From positions 30,364-94,363 of the forward strand of contig NZ_BNBL01000020.1 in NCBI RefSeq assembly GCF_014655595.1: DNA of 64,000 bases, written 5' to 3'. The notes below the pieces were generated by a model that did not search any database, had not been told where the DNA came from, and was given only the letters and a program-made list of their open reading frames with translations. This stretch comes from Streptomyces griseocarneus. Its GTDB lineage: Bacteria; Actinomycetota; Actinomycetes; Streptomycetales; Streptomycetaceae. Each line of letters begins with the position of its first letter. Position 1 is the stretch's first letter. Shown here in pieces: positions 1 through 7,834 of this stretch. The translations under genes were made by a program, and so were the position numbers.

Positions 1-2
1 GC

Positions 3-728
3 AGTGAGCTGGTCCTGCTCACCAGCGACCCCGGCGAGGCCGCGCGGGCGCCCGTGGGCGACGCCCTGGTCGCGGGGCTGCGGCCGACGCTGGAGCTGCT
101 CACCGAGCTGGTGGACAAGCGCGGCGACGCCGCGCCCGCCCGGCCGGCCCGCGGCCCGGTGGAGGTGCCGGAGGCCGACGGCGAGCCGATGTCGGCCGCC
201 ATCGCGCTGGCCGCCGTGGCGAGCGCGGCGCCCGAGGACACGGTGTGGGTCAACGAATCGCCCTCCAATCTGCAGGTGTTCCGCGACCACGTGCGCATCG
301 ACCGCCCGGACTCGTTCCTGATGACCACCGGCGGGGGCCTGGGCTTCGGCCTCGCGGCGGCCGTCGGGGCCCAACTGGGGCGCCCCGAGCGGCCGGTGGT
401 GGCGCTGGTCGGCGACGGCTCCGCGCAGTACGCGATCACCGCGCTGTGGACGGCGGCGGCCTACCGGGTGCCGGTGACGTTCGTGGTGCCGGCCAACCGC
501 GAGTACGCCATCCTCAAGTGGTTCGGCCGCTTCGAGAACACTCCGGGCGTGCCGGGCCTGGACCTTCCCGGGCTCGACCTGTGTTCCCTCGCCCGGGGTT
601 ACGGGGTGACCGCCCACCGCGCCACGGATCCCGCGCACCTCGCCGAGCTCGTCGGCGCCGCCACGGCCGGCTCCGACGGGCCCGTACTGATCGAGGCTCC
701 GGTCACCACCGTCCCGCCGACGCTCTGA
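3..728 (+). CDS. mdlC: ThDP-dependent decarboxylase, benzoylformate decarboxylase type, C-terminal part
   Basis: The gene enters from the left edge, so only the C-terminal ~241 residues are seen. The reading frame is open from base 3. The thiamine-diphosphate pyrimidine/pyrophosphate domain is clear: a GDGSA motif followed about 25 residues later by the Asn of the metal-binding signature, and the stretches ALWTAAAYR, PGLDLPGLD and LARGYGV closely follow benzoylformate decarboxylase. The family non-oxidatively decarboxylates 2-oxoacids to aldehydes. About 130 bp separates it from an FAD-linked 2-hydroxyacid dehydrogenase on the same strand, so the pair could convert a 2-hydroxyacid to a shorter aldehyde. 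The true substrate is not shown; an acyl chain rather than an aromatic acid is an inference from the neighbours. 2-Hydroxyacyl-CoA lyase-like activity is an alternative. Confidence 0.85.
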   Translation, partial: SELVLLTSDPGEAARAPVGDALVAGLRPTLELLTELVDKRGDAAPARPARGPVEVPEADGEPMSAAIALAAVASAAPEDTVWVNESPSNLQVFRDHVRIDRPDSFLMTTGGGLGFGLAAAVGAQLGRPERPVVALVGDGSAQYAITALWTAAAYRVPVTFVVPANREYAILKWFGRFENTPGVPGLDLPGLDLCSLARGYGVTAHRATDPAHLAELVGAATAGSDGPVLIEAPVTTVPPTL

Positions 729-857
729 CCCCTTCTTTTCCTGCCGTCCGGCGCCGGTCGCCGCGCGGCTGCTCCGCCACGCCTTCCCACGCTCTGGCGA
801 CGCTTCTTCCCGCACTTTCCCCATGCCCTTTCCGGGCCCCATCGCATGGAGCTGCCC

Positions 858-2261
858 ATGACCCCTTCCGTCGGCAATCCGCTGCTCGCGGCGCTTGCGG
901 AGGCCTTGCCTCCGCAGGCCCTCGGCACGGCGGACGTCGAGCTCGCCCTGCACAGCCACGACGCGGCCCCGTTCAGCGAGGCGGGCAGACCCGCCGTCGT
1001 GGTCCGGCCCGAGACCGTGGAGCAGGTGCGCCACGTGCTGCGCGTGGCGCGCGCCCTGGGGGTTCCCGTGGTGCCGCAGGGCGCCCGTACCGGGCTCGCC
1101 GGGGGCGCCAACGCCGTGGACGGCTGCATCGTGCTGTCGATGGTGCGCATGAACCGCATCCTGGAGATCGACACGGCGAACCGCCTGGTGCGCTGCGAGC
1201 CGGGGGTGATCACCGCCGATCTCGCGGCGGCCGTCGCCGGGGAGGGGCTGTGCTACCCGCCCGACCCTGCCTCGTGGGAGACCTGCACGATCGGCGGCAA
1301 CATCGCCACCGGCGCGGGCGGGCTGTGCTGCGTGAAGTACGGCGTCACCGCCGACTACGTCCTCGGCCTCACCGTCGTCCTGGCCGACGGCGAGGTGCTG
1401 CGGGTCGGGAGGGACACGGTCAAGGGCGTCGCCGGGTACGACCTGACCCGCCTGTTCGTCGGGTCCGAGGGAACGCTCGGCGTCATCGTGGAGGCGACGC
1501 TGGCCCTGCGGCCGCCGCGGCCGCCCGCGCTGGCGCTGCTGGCGACCTTCGCGAGCACCCGTGACGCGGGCGAGGCCGCCGGGGCGATCATCCGGGGCGG
1601 GCACGTGCCCTCGGCCCTGGAGCTGATGGACCGTACGACGACCGAGGCGGTCGCGGCGCTGGGCCATCCGCTGCTGGCCGGCGGGGGCGGCGCCACGCTG
1701 ATCGTGGCCAGCGACGCCCCGGATGCGGCGGCGCGGGTGCGGGCGATGGCGGAGCTGTGCCGGGAGGCCAAGGCGCTGTCGGTCGCGGTCGCCGAGGACG
1801 ACGAGCGGTGCCGGCGGGTGCTGGACGCCCGGCGCATGGTGATGCCGGCGCTGGGCACCGTGGCCCAGGGAATGCCGGGCGAGGTGACGGCCTTCATCGA
1901 GGACGTGGCCGTGCCGCGCGACCGGCTGGCCGATCTCGTCGAGCGCATCGAGGAGATCGCCGGGGAGTACGGCCTGTACATCGCCACCGTCGGTCACGCC
2001 GGCGACGGCAACCTCCACCCGACGGTCGTCTTCGACCGCTGCGACCCCTCGGCGGTGCGGCGGGCCAGGGAGGCGTACGACGCCATCATGGCCGCGGGCC
2101 TGGAGCTGGGCGGCACCATCACGGGCGAGCACGGCGTGGGCGTGCTCAAGCGCGAGTGGCTGGCCCGGGAGCTGCCGCCGCGCGGCCTGCGCCTGCAACG
2201 CGACATCAAACGGCTGCTGGACCCCGACGGCCTGCTCAACCCGGGGAAGGTGCTGGCATGA
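858..2261 (+). CDS. FAD-linked 2-hydroxyacid dehydrogenase (GlcD/D-lactate dehydrogenase type)
   Basis: This 467-residue flavoprotein belongs to the PCMH-type FAD oxidase family (GlcD, D-lactate and D-2-hydroxyglutarate dehydrogenases). The N-terminal half carries the FAD-binding signature (PQGARTGLAGGA near residue 75, then the GGNIATGAGG and VKGVAGYDLTRLFVGSEGTLG stretches). The C-terminal half has GHAGDGNLHP and the terminal TGEHGVGVLK...DPDGLLNPGKVL typical of the family. The start at 858 is chosen because GGAG lies 6 bases ahead of it; the upstream in-frame ATG at 846 lacks a ribosome-binding site. Its stop overlaps the P450 start (ATGA), so the two are translationally coupled. It probably oxidises a 2-hydroxyacid to the 2-oxoacid that the preceding ThDP enzyme would decarboxylate. 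Confidence 0.85.
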   Translation: MTPSVGNPLLAALAEALPPQALGTADVELALHSHDAAPFSEAGRPAVVVRPETVEQVRHVLRVARALGVPVVPQGARTGLAGGANAVDGCIVLSMVRMNRILEIDTANRLVRCEPGVITADLAAAVAGEGLCYPPDPASWETCTIGGNIATGAGGLCCVKYGVTADYVLGLTVVLADGEVLRVGRDTVKGVAGYDLTRLFVGSEGTLGVIVEATLALRPPRPPALALLATFASTRDAGEAAGAIIRGGHVPSALELMDRTTTEAVAALGHPLLAGGGGATLIVASDAPDAAARVRAMAELCREAKALSVAVAEDDERCRRVLDARRMVMPALGTVAQGMPGEVTAFIEDVAVPRDRLADLVERIEEIAGEYGLYIATVGHAGDGNLHPTVVFDRCDPSAVRRAREAYDAIMAAGLELGGTITGEHGVGVLKREWLARELPPRGLRLQRDIKRLLDPDGLLNPGKVLA

Positions 2262-3688
2262 GCCGGACGAGCGAGACCTTCGGCAACGGCACGGACGCGG
2301 GCACGGACACCCTCCTGGAGGGCGCGCTGCCGACGGCCACCCGGAGCGAGAACCTGCGTCTGACGCTGGGTTACTTCCTCCCCAACTACCTCCGGGGCGT
2401 CTTCCGTTCCCGTCCCCGGGCCGCCCGCCTGGTGGCCCGGATCGACCCCAACCGGCGCGGCATGGAGCTGATGCGCGCCCTGCGCCGGCGGCACGGCCGC
2501 GGTCCCGTCGTGGTGCGCGGCACCTCGGGCCCGACGCTGCTGGTGCTGGACGCCGAGGACGCCCGGCAGGTGCTGGCCGGGCCGGTGGAGGTGTACGCGG
2601 TCGACACCTGGGAGAAGGTGAGCGGCTTCGCCGCCGTGCAGCCCGAGGCGCTGGTCGCCTCGCACGGCCGGCAGCGCACGGCGCGGCGGGCGTTCAACGA
2701 CGCGGTCCTGGACGCCGGTTGCCCCGTGCACCGGCTCGCCGGGCACTTCCTGCGGGTGGTGGGCGAGGAGGCCCGGGCGCTGCTGGGGCCCCGGGCGGAG
2801 GCCGGGCTGTCGGCGGGGGACGTCCGCGGGCGGATCGAGCGGGTGGGGCGGCGGTGCTTCCTGGGCGAGGCGGCCGCCGAGGACACGGAGTTCTCCCGGC
2901 TGCTGGAGGAGCTGCTGGCGGAGGCCAACTGGATGGGCGCGCGGCGCTGGCGCACGGCCCGCACCCGCCGGCTCCGGCGGAAGATGACGCAGCGCCAGGC
3001 CCGCTACCTGTGCGACGCGGATCCGCGCAGCCTGACCGGGCTGTTCCGTACCGCCCCCCGGGGCCCGGAGACCGCTCCGGAGGGGCAGGTCGCGCACTGG
3101 TTCATGGCGCTGGGGGTCGTGCACGCGGCCGTGACGCAGACCCTGGCCCTGCTCGCCACGCATCCGGCGCAGTACCGGCGGGCGCTCGAGGAGGTCGCGG
3201 CGGCGGACCGCCGGCACGGGGCGCACACGGCGGCGGGGTTCGAGGACATGCCGTACCTGCGCGCCTGCGTCCAGGACGCGGCCCGGCTGTGGCCGCCGGT
3301 GCCGAGCCTGATGCGGCGTACGACGGCGGAGACCCGCTGGCGGGGGGCCGTGGCGCCGGGCGGGATGAACGTCCTGGTGCCCGCCGGCTTCCACGCCCGC
3401 GACTCGGAGCGCCTCGACTACGCGCACCGGTTCGCGCCCGAGAAGTGGCTGGACGGCACGGCATCGCAGGACTGGGCCGTCAGCCCGTTCAGCCGTGGCG
3501 AGGCCCAGTGCAGCGGCATGGAGCTGGGGCTGCTGCTGGCGACCGGCTTCGTCGCCGAGTTCCTGCGCGGCGGGGAGCTGGCGGTGGCCGGCGTACGGCT
3601 GGGCCCGGCCCGGCCGCTGCCGCACACCTTCGACGCGACGCGCCTGCGCATCGGTTACCGCGCCCACCGCACACCGGGGGCGTCATGA
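2258..3688 (+). CDS. Atypical cytochrome P450 without the oxygen-activation residues
   Basis: A 476-residue P450. The haem loop FSRGEAQCSG fits FxxGxxxCxG, with Cys418 as thiolate ligand. Two hallmarks deviate. In the I helix the (A/G)Gx(D/E)T motif is replaced by ALGVVHAAVTQ around residues 284-294, so neither the acid nor the threonine is present. The K-helix ExxR reads DAAR (Asp340-Arg343). Loss of the acid/alcohol pair is known in P450s that rearrange or use peroxides rather than activate O2 (CYP74 allene oxide synthase, CYP8A1, CYP152). It overlaps the flavoprotein upstream (ATGA) and the lipase downstream (ATGA), and an alpha-dioxygenase-like gene follows, which would supply a fatty-acid hydroperoxide. 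The peroxide role is inferred; no ferredoxin gene is nearby. Confidence 0.85.
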   Translation: MSRTSETFGNGTDAGTDTLLEGALPTATRSENLRLTLGYFLPNYLRGVFRSRPRAARLVARIDPNRRGMELMRALRRRHGRGPVVVRGTSGPTLLVLDAEDARQVLAGPVEVYAVDTWEKVSGFAAVQPEALVASHGRQRTARRAFNDAVLDAGCPVHRLAGHFLRVVGEEARALLGPRAEAGLSAGDVRGRIERVGRRCFLGEAAAEDTEFSRLLEELLAEANWMGARRWRTARTRRLRRKMTQRQARYLCDADPRSLTGLFRTAPRGPETAPEGQVAHWFMALGVVHAAVTQTLALLATHPAQYRRALEEVAAADRRHGAHTAAGFEDMPYLRACVQDAARLWPPVPSLMRRTTAETRWRGAVAPGGMNVLVPAGFHARDSERLDYAHRFAPEKWLDGTASQDWAVSPFSRGEAQCSGMELGLLLATGFVAEFLRGGELAVAGVRLGPARPLPHTFDATRLRIGYRAHRTPGAS

Positions 3689-5055
3689 CGGCCGGCGGCG
3701 GCACCCGCGCCGCCGGGCCGGACGTGGCCGCCCTGGCCGCGGTGGCCCGGTCGCTGGGGAAGGCGGCGGGCGAGATCCGGGCGGCGGGCCGGGCGCTGAC
3801 GGCCGTGGCCACCGACCCGGCGCTGGCGGCCTCGCTGGGCCGCTCGCCGCGCAGCGGGCTGCGGGCCGTGCGGGCCCTGGCCGGCGCGCTGACCTCCGCC
3901 GCCGGGCTGGGCTACGCGCCCGACGGCGGGCGGGTGGGCCGGGCGGCGTGGCTGGGCGGCGTGCTGACCAGCCGCGAGAGCCTGGCGGTCGCCGTGGCGG
4001 TGACCTCGCTGGAGCTGCGCATCCGGCTGTGCTCGGTGCGGCACCCGGAGTTCGCCGAGGACGGCCCGGTCCGGCGGCTGCTGGACGCCATCGCGGCGGA
4101 CCGCCAGCTGCGCGCCCTGCGGGTGCTGCGGCAGAACGTGCGGGAGCAGGGCGGCGAGCGGGCCCTGGCCCGGCTCGCCCCCTCGCTGACCGAGGTGATG
4201 GCGTGGAACGCGCTGGTGGACGAGAACCCGTTCAACGACGCGGCGGCCTGGCACATCGTCACCGGCACCCGGCCGGACGGCGATCCGCTGCTGGGCACGT
4301 CCATCGGCGCCTGGGCGCGCTGGGACCGGGGGGCCGGCCGCGCCGAGGTGCTGCCGGCGGACCCGGCCCTGCTGGCGCGGCTGGACCGCGGCACCGGCGT
4401 CAGCGGCCACCTGCGTGACATCGCGGTGCTGGGCACCGACGGCCGGATGCTGATCCACCGGGTCACGGGACCGGACGGCGTGGTGCGGCACGTGGTGGTG
4501 CTGCCGGGCATGGCCTTCGGCCGGCCCCGCAACTCCACCCCGCAGGACCTGGTGGGCGCGGTCACCGCGGTGGGCCGCAACGACGCGCCGTACACCCGGG
4601 CCGTGCGCAAGGCGCTGGCCCGGGTGGTCCCCGAGGGCACCGAGGTCGCGCTGGTCGGGCACAGCCTGGGCGGCATCACGGCCCTGAACCTGACCGAGCT
4701 GCCCGACGTCAACGAGCGGTGGCGGCTGACCCACGCCGTCGCCGTCGGCTCGCCCGTCGACTTCAAGCGTCCCCTCGATCCCGCGACGCGGGTCGTCAGC
4801 CTCGTCAACGAGCACGACGTGGTGCCCAACCTCGAGGGGCGCAGCCCGGTCTCCGTCTTCCCGGTGCCCGCCGACTGGCTGGAGATCACCTGGGTGGACC
4901 GCGCGCACGACTTCCCGCAGTGCCACAACGCGGGCGTGTACGCGCAGAGCCTCGACGCCGTGGTCCCCGAGGCGCGCGACCGGGTGGACGCCCTGCTCGC
5001 GCCGTACCGGGGCCGGGTGGAGGAGACCGTCGTCCTCCGGCTCCACGACCGCTGA
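3685..5055 (+). CDS. Alpha/beta-hydrolase, lipase-like
   Basis: This 456-residue protein has a helical N-terminal half of unknown function and a C-terminal alpha/beta-hydrolase domain. The nucleophile elbow is GHSLGG with Ser327; a plausible acid lies in LVNEHDVVPN, and a histidine-bearing HDFPQCHNAGVY segment follows near residue 410. No signal peptide is visible, so it looks cytosolic. The start ATG overlaps the P450 stop (ATGA). In this operon a lipase or esterase could release the free fatty acid that the downstream alpha-dioxygenase-like enzyme needs. The N-terminal half, about 190 residues, is not a domain I recognise. A thioesterase or phospholipase role is equally possible. Confidence 0.75.
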   Translation: MTAGGGTRAAGPDVAALAAVARSLGKAAGEIRAAGRALTAVATDPALAASLGRSPRSGLRAVRALAGALTSAAGLGYAPDGGRVGRAAWLGGVLTSRESLAVAVAVTSLELRIRLCSVRHPEFAEDGPVRRLLDAIAADRQLRALRVLRQNVREQGGERALARLAPSLTEVMAWNALVDENPFNDAAAWHIVTGTRPDGDPLLGTSIGAWARWDRGAGRAEVLPADPALLARLDRGTGVSGHLRDIAVLGTDGRMLIHRVTGPDGVVRHVVVLPGMAFGRPRNSTPQDLVGAVTAVGRNDAPYTRAVRKALARVVPEGTEVALVGHSLGGITALNLTELPDVNERWRLTHAVAVGSPVDFKRPLDPATRVVSLVNEHDVVPNLEGRSPVSVFPVPADWLEITWVDRAHDFPQCHNAGVYAQSLDAVVPEARDRVDALLAPYRGRVEETVVLRLHDR

Positions 5056-5091
5056 ACCGTCCCGCCCCCTACCCCCGTTGGAGAGCGATCG

Positions 5092-6855
5092 ATGACACCG
5101 GCACCGCGGCACCGCCGCGAGTGGCACTCCCTGCCGTTTCCCCTGGCGCTGCTGGAGATCAAACGGCAACGGGAGCTGCTGCGCGCCCACAACCTGCACG
5201 ACACCTACGGCGCCGGCGGCGAGCGGCCCCGCACCCCGAGCCCGGCCCTGCTGCCGTACCGCAGCTACGACGGCTCCGGCTACGACCCGGACGACGTGGA
5301 CATGGGCCGGGCGGGCACCCGGTTCGACCGCAACTGCGCGCTGCCGCAGACCGTTCCGGAGCCCGAGGAGGGGGGCCTGTTCGCGCCCAGCCCGCGCGAG
5401 GTCAGCCGGCGCCTGCTGGCCCGCTCGCGGGGCTTCCACCCGGCCACCTCCCTCAATCTGCTGGCCGCGGCCTGGATCCAGTTCCAGAACCACGGCTGGT
5501 TCAGCCACGGCGACAACACGGCCGAGGCGCCCCTGGACGTGCCGCTGGCCCCGGGCGACGACTGGCCGGCCTGCCCCATGCTGGTGCGCCGCAGCCGGCC
5601 CGACCCCGTCGCCCACACCGGCCCCGGCAGGCCGCCGACGTACGAGAACACCGTCACCCACTGGTGGGACGGCTCGCAGGTCTACGGGTCCGGCGAGGAG
5701 CGGTGCCGGGCGCTGCGCACGGGCGAGGGCGGCCGGCTCGCCGTCGTGGACGGCAGGCTGCCGGACGAGACGCGCCCGGGGCTGGCCGGCATCGACGCCA
5801 CCGGCTTCAACGACAACTACTGGGTGGGCCTGTCGCTGCTGCACACGCTCTTCGCCAAGGAGCACAACGCGATCTGCGCCCGGGTGGCCTCCGCCCACCC
5901 CACCTGGGACGACGAGCGGCTGTTCCAGGTGGCCAGGCTGGTGAACGCCGCCGTCATGGCCAAGATCCATACGGTCGAGTGGACCCCGGCGGTCATCGAC
6001 CGCCCGGTGACCCGGGCGGCCATGCACATCAACTGGTACGGGGTGCTTCCCGCGCGGCTGCGGCGCCGGGTGGGGCGCCTGGGCCGGGGCGAGGCGCTCT
6101 TCGGCATCCCCGGCTCCCCCACCGCGCACCACTCGGCGCCGTACTCGATGACCGAGGAGTTCGTCACCTCCTACCGGCTGCACCCGCTGATCCGGGACGA
6201 GTACGAGATCCGCTCGCACCGCGACGGCTCGCTGATCGAGGTGACCGGCTTCGAGCCGCTGCAGGCGCTGGCCACCCGCAAGGCGGTGGACCGGTGGGGG
6301 CTGACCGACCTGCTGTACTCCTTCGGCACCATGCATCCCGGCGCCATCACCCTGCACAACCATCCCGACTGCCTGCGCGACCTGGTGCGGGTCTCCGGGG
6401 AGCACGTCGACCTCGGCACGGTGGACGTGCTGCGCGACCGCGAGCGCGGAGTGCCCCGCTACACCGCCTTCCGCGCCGCGCTGCACCGGCCGCCGGTGAC
6501 CGGCTTCGAGGAGCTGACCGGCGGGAACGCCCGGCTGGCCGCCGAGCTGCGGGAGGTCTACGAGGGGCGCCTGGACCGGGTCGACACCATGGTGGGGATG
6601 TACGCCGAACCCCGGCCGCGCGGCTTCGCCTTCAGTGACACGGCGTTCCGGGTGTTCGTCCTGATGGCGTCCCGGCGGCTGAAGAGCGACCGCTTCTTCA
6701 CCACCGACTACCGGCCCGAGATCTACACCCCGGAGGGCATGGAGTGGATCGACCGTACGACCATGCGCGACGTCCTGCTGCGGCACCATCCGGAGCTGGC
6801 CCCGGTTCTGGAGGGCGTGCGCAACGCCTTCGCGCCCTGGACGAGGACGCGGTGA
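5092..6855 (+). CDS. Animal-haem-peroxidase family fatty-acid alpha-dioxygenase-like protein
   Basis: A 587-residue member of the animal haem peroxidase/cyclooxygenase superfamily that most resembles plant fatty-acid alpha-dioxygenase. The N-terminus has a LLRAHNLHDT segment, then LPYRSYDGSGYD, MGRAGTRFDRN and LNLLAAAWIQFQNHGWFSH. Distal haem His134 sits in QNHGW. TYENTVTHWWDGSQVYG, FAKEHNAICARV and AVMAKIHTVEWT follow. The catalytic tyrosine and proximal histidine pair YxxH is Tyr361 and His364 in SYRLHPLI. The family abstracts a hydrogen from the fatty acid and adds O2 at C-2. There is no signal peptide or membrane-binding EGF domain. The start ATG is 36 bases after the lipase stop, with GGAGAG upstream. 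Length and motifs are intact, so the enzyme should be active; linear-chain specificity cannot be read from sequence. Confidence 0.85.
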   Translation: MTPAPRHRREWHSLPFPLALLEIKRQRELLRAHNLHDTYGAGGERPRTPSPALLPYRSYDGSGYDPDDVDMGRAGTRFDRNCALPQTVPEPEEGGLFAPSPREVSRRLLARSRGFHPATSLNLLAAAWIQFQNHGWFSHGDNTAEAPLDVPLAPGDDWPACPMLVRRSRPDPVAHTGPGRPPTYENTVTHWWDGSQVYGSGEERCRALRTGEGGRLAVVDGRLPDETRPGLAGIDATGFNDNYWVGLSLLHTLFAKEHNAICARVASAHPTWDDERLFQVARLVNAAVMAKIHTVEWTPAVIDRPVTRAAMHINWYGVLPARLRRRVGRLGRGEALFGIPGSPTAHHSAPYSMTEEFVTSYRLHPLIRDEYEIRSHRDGSLIEVTGFEPLQALATRKAVDRWGLTDLLYSFGTMHPGAITLHNHPDCLRDLVRVSGEHVDLGTVDVLRDRERGVPRYTAFRAALHRPPVTGFEELTGGNARLAAELREVYEGRLDRVDTMVGMYAEPRPRGFAFSDTAFRVFVLMASRRLKSDRFFTTDYRPEIYTPEGMEWIDRTTMRDVLLRHHPELAPVLEGVRNAFAPWTRTR

Positions 6856-7142
6856 CGGCCCCCGGCGGGGCCGACGGGGCGCCCTGGTCCAGGTCGGTGC
6901 GGGCGCAGGCCGACAATCTGCGCGAGCAGGCGGGGCGGCTGCGGGCGAGCGCCGACGCCGTGACGCTCCTGGGCGCGGAGGGCACGGCGCTGCGGCAGCG
7001 GATCCTCACCCACGCGGACCGGGCCGAGACGGCCGCCCGGTCGCTGGAGCGCGCGGCCGACGCGCTGCTGGGCCACGAGGCCGTGCTCTCGGCCCTGGCG
7101 CGCAAGCGCCGGGAGAGCGGGGGCGCGACGCGGATCGGCTGA
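6852..7142 (+). CDS. Small helical protein ending the alpha-dioxygenase operon
   Basis: A 96-residue protein whose GTG start overlaps the dioxygenase stop (GTGA), so it is coupled to it. Residues 12-85 are almost entirely charged and alanine/leucine-rich helix (RAQADNLREQAGRLRASAD, then LRQRILTHADRAETAARSLERA), suggesting a coiled coil or helical bundle. There are no cysteines, no membrane segment and no motif I recognise. Its position as last gene of the operon suggests a subunit, scaffold or chaperone for the haem enzymes, but that is only context. Function unknown. Confidence 0.7.
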   Translation: MTAPGGADGAPWSRSVRAQADNLREQAGRLRASADAVTLLGAEGTALRQRILTHADRAETAARSLERAADALLGHEAVLSALARKRRESGGATRIG

Positions 7143-7150
7143 GCCCCGCG

Positions 7151-7194
7151 GGCCCCGGGCCGGACGGGCTCTGCCCGACCCCCGGCCCGGGGCC
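7151..7194. terminator. Hairpin between convergent genes
   Basis: Arms of 13 bases (GGCCCCGGGCCGG and its exact complement) flank an inner 5-base stem with a 3-base loop. It lies between the end of the oxylipin-like operon and a convergent wHTH gene, so it probably terminates both. Confidence 0.6.
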
Positions 7195-7199
7195 GGCCG

Positions 7200-7550
7200 T
7201 CACCGGCTGACGAGGGACTCCTCGGCCTCCCGCGCGTACCAGCGTTCGCCGCGCAGCTCCGCCAGGCCGTGGCCGGCGAGCCCGGTGACGTGTTTGGCGA
7301 TCGTGCGCGGCTGGTAGCCGACCGAGGCGCACAGCTCGTCCAGGGACGCCCCGTCGGTGCCGAAGGCACGCAGCCCGTCCCACGTCCGGGCCTCGTGGCG
7401 GCCGAGGGCGGGCGCGGGAACGGCCTCGGGCCGCTCCTGGCGCACGTCGCGCTTCGGCTCCGCCCGCGCGGTGGCGGGGCGGGAGGCGCCCACCGGGCGT
7501 GGGGTGCGGTTGACCCTGCGGTGTCGGCGGCCCTTCTGGCGCTTGCTCAT
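7200..7550 (-). CDS. Small basic winged-helix protein
   Basis: A 116-residue protein with a very basic N-terminus (KRQKGRRHRRVNR) and a C-terminal helix-turn-helix. The segment TDGASLDELCASVGYQPRTIAKHVTGLAGHGLAELRGERWY reads as a winged-helix or MarR/SMC-like fold that could bind DNA. The ATG at 7550 is preferred to the longer ATG at 7601, because the extra residues look non-coding. The ribosome-binding site is weak. Convergent with the operon to its left; no partner gene is evident. Confidence 0.6.
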   Translation of the reverse strand: MSKRQKGRRHRRVNRTPRPVGASRPATARAEPKRDVRQERPEAVPAPALGRHEARTWDGLRAFGTDGASLDELCASVGYQPRTIAKHVTGLAGHGLAELRGERWYAREAEESLVSR

Positions 7551-7834
7551 GGCTGACCACTGCTCCGTCCTGCGTCGTCGGTCCTGCGGTGCCGGTGCCA
7601 CAACTCGGCGCGGCTCCGGCCGGTTACGACAATTCCACTAAGTGTGCGCGACATCACGCACCGTCACCCGTCCATGGTCATACGAGCCGCGCATTGGGCC
7701 GGACACGCGACCCCGTGGGCGGCCGGCGGGGACAGGGCGCCGTGTGCGTACTGTTTCTGATGGAGGGTCCGCGTGTGCACCGTTTTCCGGCGACATCTTC
7801 TGCTCTTGCGGGTTTTCTCCGGGTCCGGCCGCTC

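Noticed and set aside
846..857. Upstream ATG at 846 as start of the FAD dehydrogenase
   Set aside because: The GGAG needed as ribosome-binding site lies inside this extension, directly ahead of the ATG at 858.
3655..6789. A 1044-codon open frame on the minus strand under the lipase and dioxygenase genes
   Set aside because: It is antisense to two genes with clear motifs and its translation is low-complexity Arg/Gly/His; long shadow frames are normal in ~72% GC DNA.
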